NCBI RefSeq assembly: GCF_017814945.1
Contig: NZ_JAGIPX010000030.1
Location: 10,485-74,484, forward strand
DNA: 64,000 bases
Source of the DNA: Paraburkholderia sp. LEh10
Lineage (GTDB): Bacteria > Pseudomonadota > Gammaproteobacteria > Burkholderiales > Burkholderiaceae
Direction: 5' to 3'
Both the position numbers and the translations under genes were made by a program. Every line of letters begins with the position of its first letter. The first letter of the stretch is position 1. The notes below the pieces were generated by a model. The model saw only the letters and a list, made by a program, of their open reading frames with translations. It was not told the DNA's origin and did not search any database. Positions 51,322 through 60,736 of this stretch are shown piece after piece.

Positions 51322-53025
51322 ATGGGTGTAACGCGAGAGGGTGAAGAGGCGCAACGCGCCGTCACCAACGAGGCGCCGTTCTCGACGTTGTCGACGCGGC
51401 GTCATCAGATGTTCCCCGAACTTCAGCTGGAGGAAATCAAGCGGCTGTGCAGGTTCGGCGAACGTCGCCACTTCGACACGGGCGAATTGCTGTTCCGCAC
51501 GGGCGAGACGGGGCCGGGCATGTTCGTGCTGCTGTCGGGCTCGGTCAAGGTCTATCAGCGCGACGGCCTTGGGCGCGAACTGCTCGTCAACGAACACCAC
51601 AAGGGCTCGTTCCTCGCTGAAGTCGGCCAGCTGTCGGGCAAGCCGGCGCTCGTTGACGGCCTGGCGCTGGAGCCCGTCGAAGCACTGCTGGTTTCGCCGG
51701 AGCGCCTGCGCGCGCTGATCGTCGCGGAAGCCGAACTCGGCGAGCGCATCATGCGCGCGCTGATCCTGCGCCGCGTTTCGCTGATCGAGAAGGGCGCGGG
51801 CGGGCCGATCCTCATCGGCAAGAGCAACGACCGGCGGCTGGTGTCGCTGCAAGGCTTCCTGTCGCGCAACGGCCATCCGCATACGGTGCTCGACGAGCGC
51901 GACGAAGACGGGCTGCGTATCGTCGAACAGTTCGCCGCCGGCCCGGAAGACATGCCGCTCGTCATCTGTCCCGATGGCTCGGTGCTCCGTCATCCGAGCG
52001 ACCCCGAACTGGCGACCTGTCTCGGCCTGATACCCGATCTCGACTCGGAATACGTGTACGACGTGGCGATCGTCGGCGCGGGCCCGGCGGGACTGGCGAC
52101 GGCCGTGTATGCGGCGTCGGAGGGCCTGTCGGTGATCGTGCTCGACAGCCGCGCGCCCGGCGGTCAGGCGGGCGCCAGCTCGCGCATCGAGAACTATCTC
52201 GGCTTTCCCACGGGCATTTCCGGCCAGGCGCTCGCGGGCCGCGCGTTCGTGCAGGCGCAGAAGTTCGGCGCGCACGTCGCGATTCCCGTGAAGGTGAAGC
52301 ATCTGCACTGCGAGGAGCGTCCGTACCGGCTCGAACTGGCTTGCCAGGGGAGCATCCGCGCGCAGGCAATCGTGATCGCGAGCGGCGCGGTGTACCGTCG
52401 CCCCGAGATCGACGGCCTCGAACGCTTCGACGGCCGCGGCATCTACTACTGGGCGTCGCCCGTCGAGGCAAAGCTGTGCAAGCGAGAAGAGATCGTGCTC
52501 GTCGGCGGGGGCAATTCGGCGGGCCAGGGCATCGTCTATCTTGCGTCGCACGCGAAGCACATCCACGTCCTGATCCGCCGCAGCGGCTTCGAGGCGACGA
52601 TGTCACGCTATCTGATCGACCGGATCGCGTCGCTGCCGAATGTGACCGTCTATCCGGGCACCGAGATCGGCTGGCTCGAAGGCAACGATGGCGGGCTCAC
52701 CCAGGTCGGCTTGAAGCATCCATGCGCCGACGGGCGCGACCGTTTCGATTCGCGCCACCTGTTCCTGTTCACGGGCGCTGATCCGAATACGGACTGGCTG
52801 CGCACATGCGGCGTCGAACTCGACCCGAAGGGCTTCGTGATCACGGGCGCCAATTCGGCCTGCGATCTGACGACCTCCGTCGAGGGCGTATACGCAATCG
52901 GCGATGCGCGCGCCGGATCGACGAAGCGGGTTGCCGCTGCAGTCGGCGAAGGCGCGCAGGTCGTCGCGCAAATCCATCAGATGCTCGCCGAACGCGCGGG
53001 CGAGTCGGTCGCGCTCGGCGCCTGA
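51322..53025 (+). CDS. cNMP-binding domain fused to thioredoxin-reductase-like flavoprotein
   Basis: A 567-residue cytoplasmic fusion. Residues 28-150 form a CRP-like cyclic-nucleotide-binding domain (FDTGELLFRTGETGPGMFVL, KGSFLAEVGQLSGKP). Residues 160-237 form a small thioredoxin-like module without CxxC. Residues 245-560 are a TrxB-like FAD/NAD(P) domain with AIVGAGPAGLA (249-259), VLVGGGNSAGQ (392-402) and VYAIGDARAG near the end. The CxxC of true thioredoxin reductases, expected near 373-386, is replaced by YYWASPVEAKLC, so dithiol exchange is unlikely. AAGGAG precedes ATG 51322. It follows the DedA-rhodanese gene closely. Confidence 0.9.
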   Translation: MGVTREGEEAQRAVTNEAPFSTLSTRRHQMFPELQLEEIKRLCRFGERRHFDTGELLFRTGETGPGMFVLLSGSVKVYQRDGLGRELLVNEHHKGSFLAEVGQLSGKPALVDGLALEPVEALLVSPERLRALIVAEAELGERIMRALILRRVSLIEKGAGGPILIGKSNDRRLVSLQGFLSRNGHPHTVLDERDEDGLRIVEQFAAGPEDMPLVICPDGSVLRHPSDPELATCLGLIPDLDSEYVYDVAIVGAGPAGLATAVYAASEGLSVIVLDSRAPGGQAGASSRIENYLGFPTGISGQALAGRAFVQAQKFGAHVAIPVKVKHLHCEERPYRLELACQGSIRAQAIVIASGAVYRRPEIDGLERFDGRGIYYWASPVEAKLCKREEIVLVGGGNSAGQGIVYLASHAKHIHVLIRRSGFEATMSRYLIDRIASLPNVTVYPGTEIGWLEGNDGGLTQVGLKHPCADGRDRFDSRHLFLFTGADPNTDWLRTCGVELDPKGFVITGANSACDLTTSVEGVYAIGDARAGSTKRVAAAVGEGAQVVAQIHQMLAERAGESVALGA

Positions 53026-53055
53026 TTCTTCCTTTTCGTTATTCTTCGCTGCACC

Positions 53056-53079
53056 GCCCGCGCCTTTCACGGCGCGGGC
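53056..53079 (+). terminator. GC hairpin after flavoprotein gene
   Basis: Perfect 9-bp stem gcccgcgcc/ggcgcgggc with loop tttcac, 30 bp after the stop. No T-run follows, so it is a weaker terminator candidate. Confidence 0.55.
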
Positions 53080-53245
53080 CGGCCGCCCTCGTGCCCGCCT
53101 TTCATGCCGCTTACCGGTTGTTACATTAGCGACCGTCTGCTTGCACCTGTGATTCTTTCTGCTTCGTAAGATTAAGTCAGCATTCAGTCAGATTGGCTTC
53201 ACGATCAGCAATTGACTTGCATGGAACGCGAGTAAGGAGAACAGC

Positions 53246-53533
53246 ATGATCAAACATGCGATGGTGTTGGTGGCTTTCGGTTTAGCCGCTGCGTGCGCAA
53301 CGACGGCGGCATCTGCGCATGTCGGCGTTGGCGTGTATCTGGGGCCGCCCGTCTACGCCGCGCCCCCCGTCGTCTATGCGCCGCCGCCCGTGATCTACGC
53401 GCCGCCGCCGGCCGTCTACTACGGTTACGGCTATGGCGGATACCCGCGCGGCTACTGGGGCGGCGGTCCGCGCTGGCACGATCACGGCCATCATCGCGGC
53501 TGGGAAGGCCGTCACCACCACGGCCGCTGGTAG
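53246..53533 (+). CDS. Small exported Pro/Tyr/Gly/His-rich protein
   Basis: A 95-residue secreted protein with signal peptide ending at AASAHVG. The mature part has YAPPPVIYAPPPAVYYGYGY repeats and a His-rich tail (HDHGHHRGW, HHHGRW). Such proteins are common in Burkholderia and may bind metal or coat the envelope. This is inference from composition. AAGGAG lies before the ATG. No operon partner is seen. Confidence 0.85.
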   Translation: MIKHAMVLVAFGLAAACATTAASAHVGVGVYLGPPVYAAPPVVYAPPPVIYAPPPAVYYGYGYGGYPRGYWGGGPRWHDHGHHRGWEGRHHHGRW

Positions 53534-53737
53534 TACGCGCGAGGACGCGACTTCACGCATCGTTTGAAGATGCAGCGCGTCCGTGCGTTGGTTGCGATCA
53601 AGTTACAGTAGCGGAAAGTCCGGCATCGCGAATCGCCGTGCCGGACATCCCAGGTCGGGCGTTGTCTGTGCGTCGTCTGTGCGTCGTTCGCGGCTCGTTC
53701 GACCAATAACCGACTGCATTGCCGCAACGCTACCAGC

Positions 53738-54949
53738 GTGACAACACTTCCCCTTTCTGCCGCCCGCACCCTGCACCTCGCCGCCCAAGGCCTGCTCGCC
53801 CCGCCGCGCCGCAAGGCGACCAAAGCCGATGTGCTCGACGCCATCCGGCAGATGGCGCAGCTGCAGATCGACACGATTCACGTCGTCGCGCGCAGCCCGT
53901 ATCTCGTGCTGTTCAGCCGCCTTGGCCCGTATCAGCCGCAATGGCTCGACGAGCATCTCGCGGAAGGCAAGCTCTTCGAGTACTGGTCGCACGAAGCGTG
54001 CTTTTTGCCGATCGAGGATTACGGGCTGATGCGCCACCGCATGCTCGATCCCACCGACATGGGCTGGAAATACGCCGCCAGCTGGCACGACCAGTACCGC
54101 ACCGAGATCGACGATCTGCTCGCGCATATCCGCGCGACGGGACCCGTGCGCTCGGCGGATTTCGCGCGCGAAGCGGGCAAGAGCAACGGCTGGTGGGACT
54201 GGAAACCCGAAAAGCGGCATCTCGAAGTGCTGTTTGCGATCGGCGAACTGATGGTCGCCGAGCGGCGCAATTTTCAACGCGTCTACGATGTGACGGAGCG
54301 CGTGTTGCCGCACTGGAACGACGCGCGCGACCTTCAGCCCGCCGATCTCGTCGCGAAAGAACTGCTGCGGCGCAGTTGCCGCGCGCTCGCGGTCGTGCGC
54401 GCGGACTGGGTCGCCGACTACTACCGCATGCCGCGTCGTCCCTACACCGACGCGCTGCATCAGCTTGCCGATGAAGGCGAACTGATGCCGGTGCGGGTCG
54501 AAGGCTGGAAGCAGGACACGTTCGTGCACCGCGACTTCGCGCCGATGATCGACGATGCGTCGAACGGCCAGCTTGCATCGACGGTCACGACGCTGCTCTC
54601 GCCATTCGATCCCGTCGTCTGGGACCGCAAGCGCGTTGCCGCGCTGTTCGATTTCGATTACGTGATCGAGTGCTATGTGCCCGCCGAGAAGCGCAAATAC
54701 GGTTACTACGTGCTGCCGATCCTGAGTCGCGGCAAGCTGATCGGACGCGTCGATGCGAAGGCGCATCGCGCGAGCGGCGTGTTCGAACTGAGGGCGCTGC
54801 ACCTCGAGCCCGGCGTGCGCGTGAGCGGCCGCCTGACCGCCGATTTGCGGCGCGCGCTGCAACGTTGCGCCGACTGGCACGGCACACCGCAACTGGAAAT
54901 CACGTCGGCGCCCGATGGACTCGCCGCCGCGCTCGCCGCTGGCGAGTGA
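53738..54949 (+). CDS. YcaQ/AlkX-type DNA glycosylase (HTH_42 family)
   Basis: A 403-residue winged-helix protein of the AlkZ/AlkX superfamily. E. coli YcaQ (AlkX) unhooks interstrand crosslinks and alkylated purines. The N-terminus has QLQIDTIHVVARSPYLVLFS, with the QxD catalytic motif (QID) of the AlkX branch. EYWSHEACFLP and LLSPFDPVVWDRKR are typical of the family. Start is GTG 53738 with a poor ribosome-binding site. Together with ogt 4 kb upstream it adds to the alkylation-repair content of the region. Confidence 0.85.
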   Translation: MTTLPLSAARTLHLAAQGLLAPPRRKATKADVLDAIRQMAQLQIDTIHVVARSPYLVLFSRLGPYQPQWLDEHLAEGKLFEYWSHEACFLPIEDYGLMRHRMLDPTDMGWKYAASWHDQYRTEIDDLLAHIRATGPVRSADFAREAGKSNGWWDWKPEKRHLEVLFAIGELMVAERRNFQRVYDVTERVLPHWNDARDLQPADLVAKELLRRSCRALAVVRADWVADYYRMPRRPYTDALHQLADEGELMPVRVEGWKQDTFVHRDFAPMIDDASNGQLASTVTTLLSPFDPVVWDRKRVAALFDFDYVIECYVPAEKRKYGYYVLPILSRGKLIGRVDAKAHRASGVFELRALHLEPGVRVSGRLTADLRRALQRCADWHGTPQLEITSAPDGLAAALAAGE

Positions 54950-54974
54950 AACCCACTGCGCAAACCGACCGCAA

Positions 54975-55574
54975 TCAGTGCAACGCGGTCCACGCGAGCG
55001 ACAGCGAAAACATGCCGAGCACGATCGACGCCGCGCGCTGCATCTTCACTGGATCGAGCCATGTGAGCCTGCCGCTGCCGAGCGCCGCGCCGAACGCGAT
55101 CCACGCAAGCGCGATGGGCACGAGCAGGCACGCGAACAGCGACATCGCGAACGCATAAGTCGCCGCGCTTTCGAATGCGATGGGCGGAAATATCGTCCCC
55201 GCAAACAGCAGCGCCTTCGGATTCAGCAGCGTCGCGACGAATAGCGCGCGTGGCCCGTTGGCGGGTTGCTCCGAGTCGGGCAACGCGACAGCCGCGCGCC
55301 ACATATCGACGGCGAGGTATGCAATGTAGAGACCGCTCGCGATGCGCAACACGGAAGGCAGCCACGGCAACGTATGCGCCGCGTGCGCGAGAAAGCGGCC
55401 CCATGCGGAAATCGACACGAGATAGCCGGCCAGCTCCGCGCCGATCAGCGGCAACGAACGGCGCGCGCCGTGCCGCATGCCAGCGGCGGCGAGAAGCGTA
55501 TTCGTGGGACCGGGCGTAATCAGCACGACGATGATGCCGAGCGCGAGCAACGCCGTAGCGGACGAAGAAAGCAT
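54975..55574 (-). CDS. LysE-family amino acid exporter
   Basis: A 199-residue inner-membrane protein with six hydrophobic segments and the LysE/RhtB signature VVLITPGPTNTLLAAAGMRHG near the N-terminus, plus LFVATLLNPKALLFAGTIFP. The family exports amino acids or similar compounds. Start ATG 55574 gives family length. A longer frame to 55664 has no support. It converges with the glycosylase gene (25 bp apart). Confidence 0.88.
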   Translation of the reverse strand: MLSSSATALLALGIIVVLITPGPTNTLLAAAGMRHGARRSLPLIGAELAGYLVSISAWGRFLAHAAHTLPWLPSVLRIASGLYIAYLAVDMWRAAVALPDSEQPANGPRALFVATLLNPKALLFAGTIFPPIAFESAATYAFAMSLFACLLVPIALAWIAFGAALGSGRLTWLDPVKMQRAASIVLGMFSLSLAWTALH

Positions 55575-55708
55575 CAGGAGAAAATGGGGCGTATCGGAAC
55601 GAGCGCCCTTTGTATCACAGCGGATCGCGGCATCGTCGAATTGTGTGACCGAATGCGCGCGCATGCGGCCCGCGAAACAGCGCCACCTGCATGCCGCGTA
55701 ACACTCAC

Positions 55709-55966
55709 TCAGCGATCGAGCTTGACCCGCAGTTCGCGCGCCGTTTCGAGCAGACCTTCGTAGCCAGAACGCGCATGCTCCGGCAGGTCCGGATCGCCGA
55801 CCAGCGCACCGAGCGTTTCGATCAGGCTGTACAGAATGCCGCGCGCCGCGCTCGCGGCAATATTGCCCGACGACACCATCTCATGCACGTGTGACACGGC
55901 TGCGTCGAGGTGTTCGAGGTCCGGCTGTTCGCCAGCTTTCTGCCTGTCCGGATCGTCGGGCATCAT
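55709..55966 (-). CDS. Small hypothetical helical protein
   Basis: An 85-residue acidic, helical cytoplasmic protein (LEHLDAAVSHVHEMVSSGNI, ARGILYSLIETLGALVGDPD, YEGLLETARELRVKLDR). Two adjacent ATG codons (55966, 55963) follow GGAT and GGAG elements. A longer frame upstream to 56104 is Cys/Arg-rich and unlikely. Family is not recognised. Confidence 0.7.
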   Translation of the reverse strand: MMPDDPDRQKAGEQPDLEHLDAAVSHVHEMVSSGNIAASAARGILYSLIETLGALVGDPDLPEHARSGYEGLLETARELRVKLDR

Positions 55967-56119
55967 GGTGATCCGTCGCTCCTGTTGTGGCTCGGTGAAG
56001 GAAACGGTTCTGCCCTTATATATATACCGATCACGCGCAGCCGTCCATTCGCACAGACCGCATGAACCGGCCGCGCTATCTGTTCGACTCGCGCCCATTG
56101 CCAAGGGTTCACGACGCGT

Positions 56120-58303
56120 TCAAGGCGTCCAGCGGTACATCAGGATCTTCGCGCGCGCATCGTCTTCGAGCAGCACGACGTACTCGCCGTTGTCGCGCCG
56201 CATGGCGCTGATGCCGAGATACACATCGACCCATCCCGTCGTGTTGCCGACGGCCGCGCCCGGCGTCATATAGCCGACCATGTGCCCCGAACGCGCGTCG
56301 TACACATCGACCTTCGGCGTATACAACTCGGCGACGAAAATATAGTTGCCCGCCACGGCCATGCCGACAGGCGTCACCTGCGGATTGTCCGTCGCATTCC
56401 ACGGCAGCGCGATCGTGTAGACGGGTGTGGGTGCGCCGGAACTCCAGTTGTCGTAGCGCACGAGAATGCGGCCCGCCTCCTTCCAGTGCGTCGCATCCCA
56501 CGGCAGGCTGCTCGTGTAGCCCGACACGTACATCGTGTCCGTTTCCGCGACATAGACGATGCGCGCGACGCGATTGAACGGCGCGGGCATCGGAAACATC
56601 TTCGAACTCGCGTACGTGTAGACGGGATTGCCGGCGCTGTCGAAGCCCTGCAACGGCATTTCGCGGATGCCGCTCGCGGGCGTCGCGAGCCACACGTTGC
56701 CCGCCGCATCGACCCACCAGAAGCCGTTGCCGACAGTGCTGCCCGTCGATGGATTGCCCGTGATCTCGCTCGCGTCCACGCGGCCATCGCCGTTCGCATC
56801 GCGCCACATCCATTCGCCGTAGGCCGGCTGTCCGCCCGGCCAGGTGCCCGGCAACGGATTTTGCGCGAAGAGCCCGGACGGTATCGCAACCTCGTCGTGC
56901 GCGGCATCGAAGCGATAGACGTTCAGGTAGTGCGCGCCCGGATCAAGCGTGAAGAGATACGGCCGGCCGTTGATCCGCCGCACCATCGGCTCGCCGCGCA
57001 CGCCGCGCGGCTGATGGAACGTGGGGTCGTCGGGGAAATCGAAGCGGTCGAGCGTAAAGCCCGCATTCTTCCATTCGCGGCCAGGCGGCTGCGAATAGTC
57101 CATCGTGAAGCGCCTCGCGCCGGTGTAGACGATGTCGGGCGTCGCGGGATCGAAGGCGGCGCTATCGACGAAAGTCAGCCCCTGCAGCCGCCAGTTGAAG
57201 CCGCGCGTCGCGAAGGTGTAGCTTTCGAGCACCGCGCCTTGCCCGACCGTCGACGACGCAAGCGGACGCGGTCCTTCGCCGTTCTGCGCGACATAGAAGT
57301 TTCCCAGCTGATCGAAGCCGATGCCCGTGATGCCGTTGAAGCGCCAGTTGCCGGGCGTGCCTCTCGGCTCGTGGAAGATGCCGTACAACGTGCCGAGCGC
57401 GCCTGTCATGCGGGTCGCGCCGTTTGACGTCTTGTCGAAGATCAGCACTTGCTGCTTCGTACCGTTGTCCGCGATGAAAATCTGTCCCGAAGGCGAAACG
57501 GCGATGTCGGTCGGCACGGTGCCGGCCGGCAACTCAAGCGCGCCCGCGAGCGGCACGCCCGCCGGCGAATAGTGCAGCACGCGAGGATTGCCCGTGCCGA
57601 AGCCGCTCATCACCCAGACGGACGCGTCTGTGTCGATCGCGATGCGCCCCGGCGCCGCGATGCTCCACGAGCGCACACGCCGCATCGTGTTCGCGTCGTA
57701 GACGATGATCTGATTGCCGTAGGTGTCGGACGCGTATAGTTCCGTGTCCGTCGCCGCGAGTCCGCGGATGCCCGCATCCGTGCCCGTCGCGACCGCGTTC
57801 ACGCGCAGGAAGCTGTTCTTTGTCGCGTTCGCGCTGTTGCCGATGCCGCTGTCGAACGGCGCGCCGGCCGCGATGTTCGCGACGCTGCGGCGCGTGATGC
57901 CGAACCACGTTTGCCCGCCCGGCGGATAGTCGGCGCCGACCAACGCGTTGTTCCGATTGCCGATCGACATCGCCGCATAGACATAGGTGTGATTCGACGT
58001 GATCGCATCGCCGCCCGCCGCGCCCCAACCATGCGTCGCGCCGCCGACGGCGAGTTTGTCGCCGTTTTTATATGCGCCGATTTCGCTTCCGCTTTCATCC
58101 CATGGCGAATTGGTGAATACGGTTCCATCCGGCGCGACGTTAATCGCCTGAATGTCCTGTTGCATCCATTTGCCATCGCCGAATCCGAAACTGTTGCCTA
58201 TCCATGATGTCGTATAGGTCAATTGCGAGTGCGCGGCAACGTCAATGGGAATAAGGCTGCCGAGCGCGATCAGCGCGGCAGCCAGACGGGTCGAGGCTTT
58301 CAC
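56120..58303 (-). CDS. Large secreted beta-propeller-like protein
   Basis: A 727-residue exported protein. Signal peptide IALGSLIPIDVAAHS is followed by many repeats of NHL/SMP30 style (GRIAIDTDASVWVMSGFGTG, PTDIAVSPSGQIFIADNGTK, GIGFDQLGNFYVAQNGEG). This suggests one or two beta-propellers. An EF-hand-like calcium loop DANGDGRVDASE lies at about 520-531. Start GTG 58303 is chosen for AAGGA seven bases upstream. An ATG at 58348 is in frame. No catalytic motif is recognised. An extracellular sugar or polymer-binding role is possible. It stands alone. Confidence 0.8.
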   Translation of the reverse strand: MKASTRLAAALIALGSLIPIDVAAHSQLTYTTSWIGNSFGFGDGKWMQQDIQAINVAPDGTVFTNSPWDESGSEIGAYKNGDKLAVGGATHGWGAAGGDAITSNHTYVYAAMSIGNRNNALVGADYPPGGQTWFGITRRSVANIAAGAPFDSGIGNSANATKNSFLRVNAVATGTDAGIRGLAATDTELYASDTYGNQIIVYDANTMRRVRSWSIAAPGRIAIDTDASVWVMSGFGTGNPRVLHYSPAGVPLAGALELPAGTVPTDIAVSPSGQIFIADNGTKQQVLIFDKTSNGATRMTGALGTLYGIFHEPRGTPGNWRFNGITGIGFDQLGNFYVAQNGEGPRPLASSTVGQGAVLESYTFATRGFNWRLQGLTFVDSAAFDPATPDIVYTGARRFTMDYSQPPGREWKNAGFTLDRFDFPDDPTFHQPRGVRGEPMVRRINGRPYLFTLDPGAHYLNVYRFDAAHDEVAIPSGLFAQNPLPGTWPGGQPAYGEWMWRDANGDGRVDASEITGNPSTGSTVGNGFWWVDAAGNVWLATPASGIREMPLQGFDSAGNPVYTYASSKMFPMPAPFNRVARIVYVAETDTMYVSGYTSSLPWDATHWKEAGRILVRYDNWSSGAPTPVYTIALPWNATDNPQVTPVGMAVAGNYIFVAELYTPKVDVYDARSGHMVGYMTPGAAVGNTTGWVDVYLGISAMRRDNGEYVVLLEDDARAKILMYRWTP

Positions 58304-58549
58304 GGTCGTATCCTTGCAAGAAGCAGAAGCGTCGGCATTTGCAGACAATTCATTCGCATTTCATCAATACGCTGATTGAAGCATTTGCCATTCCGCGCGA
58401 ATCATTTAACCCAATTCGCATGGAATAAGATTATTGCGCCTCTTATTTTCTCAAATCGGACTCGACCGCCTTTCTTTAAATAAATCGATTGGCTATTTTT
58501 TATGCTTTTATTTGAATCGGATTACGCGTAGCGTGAAGAAAATCGCGCC

Positions 58550-59449
58550 TCACGCAACGCGGGCGCGACGCATGAACAGCCGCTGCGTCCAGCCGAACGC
58601 CACGAGGTTGCCGGCCACCACCAGAACGAGTCCGATCACGGCAAGCGCTGACCATCGATAGCCCTCGAACACCGTCGATACCGCGAGCGCCACGAACGGG
58701 AACAGCACCGTGCAATACGCGGCGCGCTCGGGCCCGATGCGCCCGACCAGCATCAGGTAAGCCGTGAATCCGATCACCGATCCCGGCACGGCCAGATAGA
58801 CGAGCGCGCCCAGATAGCGCGCATCGGATTCGAGGGTGAACGGCAAGCCGGCGGCGAAGCTGCCGAGCGTCAGCACGCTCGCGCCGATCAGCATCGCCCA
58901 GCTATTCGTGACGATGGGATGCAGCCCCATCGACTGCATGCGGCTCGACAGCAGATTGCCCGCCGAAAAGCACATCGTCCCCGCGAAAGCGACGGCAAGA
59001 CCGAGCCAGGAGGCGTGATCGCCGAGACGCCCTGACATTTGCTGAAGCGACAGGCACAAAATACCCGCGAGCCCGAGCACCGCGCCGACGATGGCCGTCG
59101 GCTGCAACGGGCGTCCCATGAAAAGCCGCCCGTTGAGTGAGTTCAACAGCGGCGCCGTCGAAAACACGACGGCCACGAGACCGCTCGGCACGACGCTTTC
59201 CGCGTAATAAAAGCACAGGAAGTTCACGCAAAACAGCGCGAGCCCTTGCGCGGCCAGGAAACGCCATGCGGCGCGAGGCGGCCACACGGGGCGGCGCATG
59301 ATCTTCAGCAGCGCAAACAGCACGATTGCGGCAAGCCAGAAACGGCACGCAATCGACACGGGCGCCGGCACAACGCCAAGCTGCCATTTGATCGCGATCC
59401 AGGTGGTGCCCCAGATCAACACGGTCACAACATAAAGAAAGAGATTCAT
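58550..59449 (-). CDS. EamA-family (DMT) transporter
   Basis: A 299-residue inner-membrane protein with ten hydrophobic segments and two EamA repeats (YVVTVLIWGTTWIAIKWQLG at the start, and GTMCFSAGNLLSSRM opening the second half). The superfamily exports metabolites, often amino acids or nucleotide precursors. Start ATG 59449 is preferred over the upstream frame. It is divergent from an AraC-type regulator (123 bp between starts), a common regulator-target pairing. Confidence 0.9.
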   Translation of the reverse strand: MNLFLYVVTVLIWGTTWIAIKWQLGVVPAPVSIACRFWLAAIVLFALLKIMRRPVWPPRAAWRFLAAQGLALFCVNFLCFYYAESVVPSGLVAVVFSTAPLLNSLNGRLFMGRPLQPTAIVGAVLGLAGILCLSLQQMSGRLGDHASWLGLAVAFAGTMCFSAGNLLSSRMQSMGLHPIVTNSWAMLIGASVLTLGSFAAGLPFTLESDARYLGALVYLAVPGSVIGFTAYLMLVGRIGPERAAYCTVLFPFVALAVSTVFEGYRWSALAVIGLVLVVAGNLVAFGWTQRLFMRRARVA

Positions 59450-59572
59450 GATCGAAACGCCAGACGATACGCGTGACCGGACTATGCACCCGCGCACGTC
59501 CGTTCGATTGTCCAGAATTGCTCACTTTTCGCACGCGCCCGGAGCGGCAAGCATGCAGCACGTATACTTGCG

Positions 59573-60529
59573 GTGAACCGCAAGTGCCTCTTCCGTTTTC
59601 GCTTCATTCACGTGATCACACCGTCCATCGCCACAACCGACCCAGCCGATCCGCCGTTCGGCCTGCATTCGGTCTGCCAGACGCTCAGCGAGTCCAACGC
59701 GACGCTCGATCGTTTCGCGTGGCTCGGTGACAAGCTCGCCGTCGCGATCTGGACGCGCGACACCGAAGAGGCCGAAACGATCTACGAGCAGCCCGGCCAT
59801 CACACGCTGTCGTGCTATCTGGACGGCGGCTATCGCACGGAGCGCCAGAAGCTGCCGGGCCGCTACGGCGCGCCAAGCCGCCTGTGCGCGCTGCCCGGCG
59901 ATCACGAGTCGGGCTGGTGGGTGCGCGGCCACATGCATTTCATGCACCTGTATTTCCTGCCCGAGCATTTCACGGAGCGCGCGATCCGCGAACTGGACCG
60001 CGAACCGCGCGAACTGACGCTCGCTGACCGCACGTACTTCGAGGACGAGCGCATTGCGGCGCTTTGCCAGTCGCTCGCAAACGACGCATGGGACGACGTC
60101 GATGGCCATTTGCGCGCCAACGAAACGGCGCACGAAATCTTGAGCATGCTGTTGCGCTCGCAAGGCGTGAGCCGGATGGGCGCTGTGCTCAAAGGCGGCC
60201 TCGCGGTGGCGACGCGCCGCCGTCTGCGCGATTACATCGAGTCGAATCTGATGCAGCCGCTGACGCTCGGCGAACTGGCCGCCGTCGCGAACCTCTCCGA
60301 ATTCCACCTCGCGCGGATGTTCCGCACGTCGTTCGGCCTGCCGCCGCATGCGTGGATCGCGCAGCAACGGCTCGAACGCGCACGCACGCTGCTGCGCACG
60401 ACGACGCTGCCGCTCGCCGAAATCGCCACGCAATGCGGCTACGCAAACGCGAGCCACTTCAGTCACCGCTTCAGGCAAGGCGTCGGTGTATCGCCCGCCT
60501 TCTATCGTCAGGCATTGCGCGCGGTCTGA
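59573..60529 (+). CDS. AraC-family regulator
   Basis: A 318-residue regulator. The N-terminal two-thirds is a sensory domain (HHTLSCYLDGGYRTERQ, SGWWVRGHMHFMHLYFLPEH). The C-terminal 100 residues form the two AraC helix-turn-helices (LTLGELAAVANLSEFHLARM, RTTTLPLAEIATQCGYANAS, FSHRFRQGVGVSPAFYR). Starts are uncertain: GTG 59573, or GTG 59612 giving 305 residues, neither with a clear ribosome-binding site. It is divergent from the EamA transporter and likely controls it. Confidence 0.88.
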   Translation: MNRKCLFRFRFIHVITPSIATTDPADPPFGLHSVCQTLSESNATLDRFAWLGDKLAVAIWTRDTEEAETIYEQPGHHTLSCYLDGGYRTERQKLPGRYGAPSRLCALPGDHESGWWVRGHMHFMHLYFLPEHFTERAIRELDREPRELTLADRTYFEDERIAALCQSLANDAWDDVDGHLRANETAHEILSMLLRSQGVSRMGAVLKGGLAVATRRRLRDYIESNLMQPLTLGELAAVANLSEFHLARMFRTSFGLPPHAWIAQQRLERARTLLRTTTLPLAEIATQCGYANASHFSHRFRQGVGVSPAFYRQALRAV

Positions 60530-60736
60530 TACGCGACGCCTGCAGCGCTTAGCGGCGTACTCTTTCTCGTTGCTTTCCGATGCTGCGCGCGACGCCGCCC
60601 ATTTGCGGCGAGACCGGATTCGCGCGACTCAATTTGTCCATTTGAGACAAAGAAGTCTATACTCGATTTCATTCGCGCCGCGAACGCACGATCTGTCGCG
60701 CCCAATGCTGTTTTCACCGAACCGAGGACGGAACTT

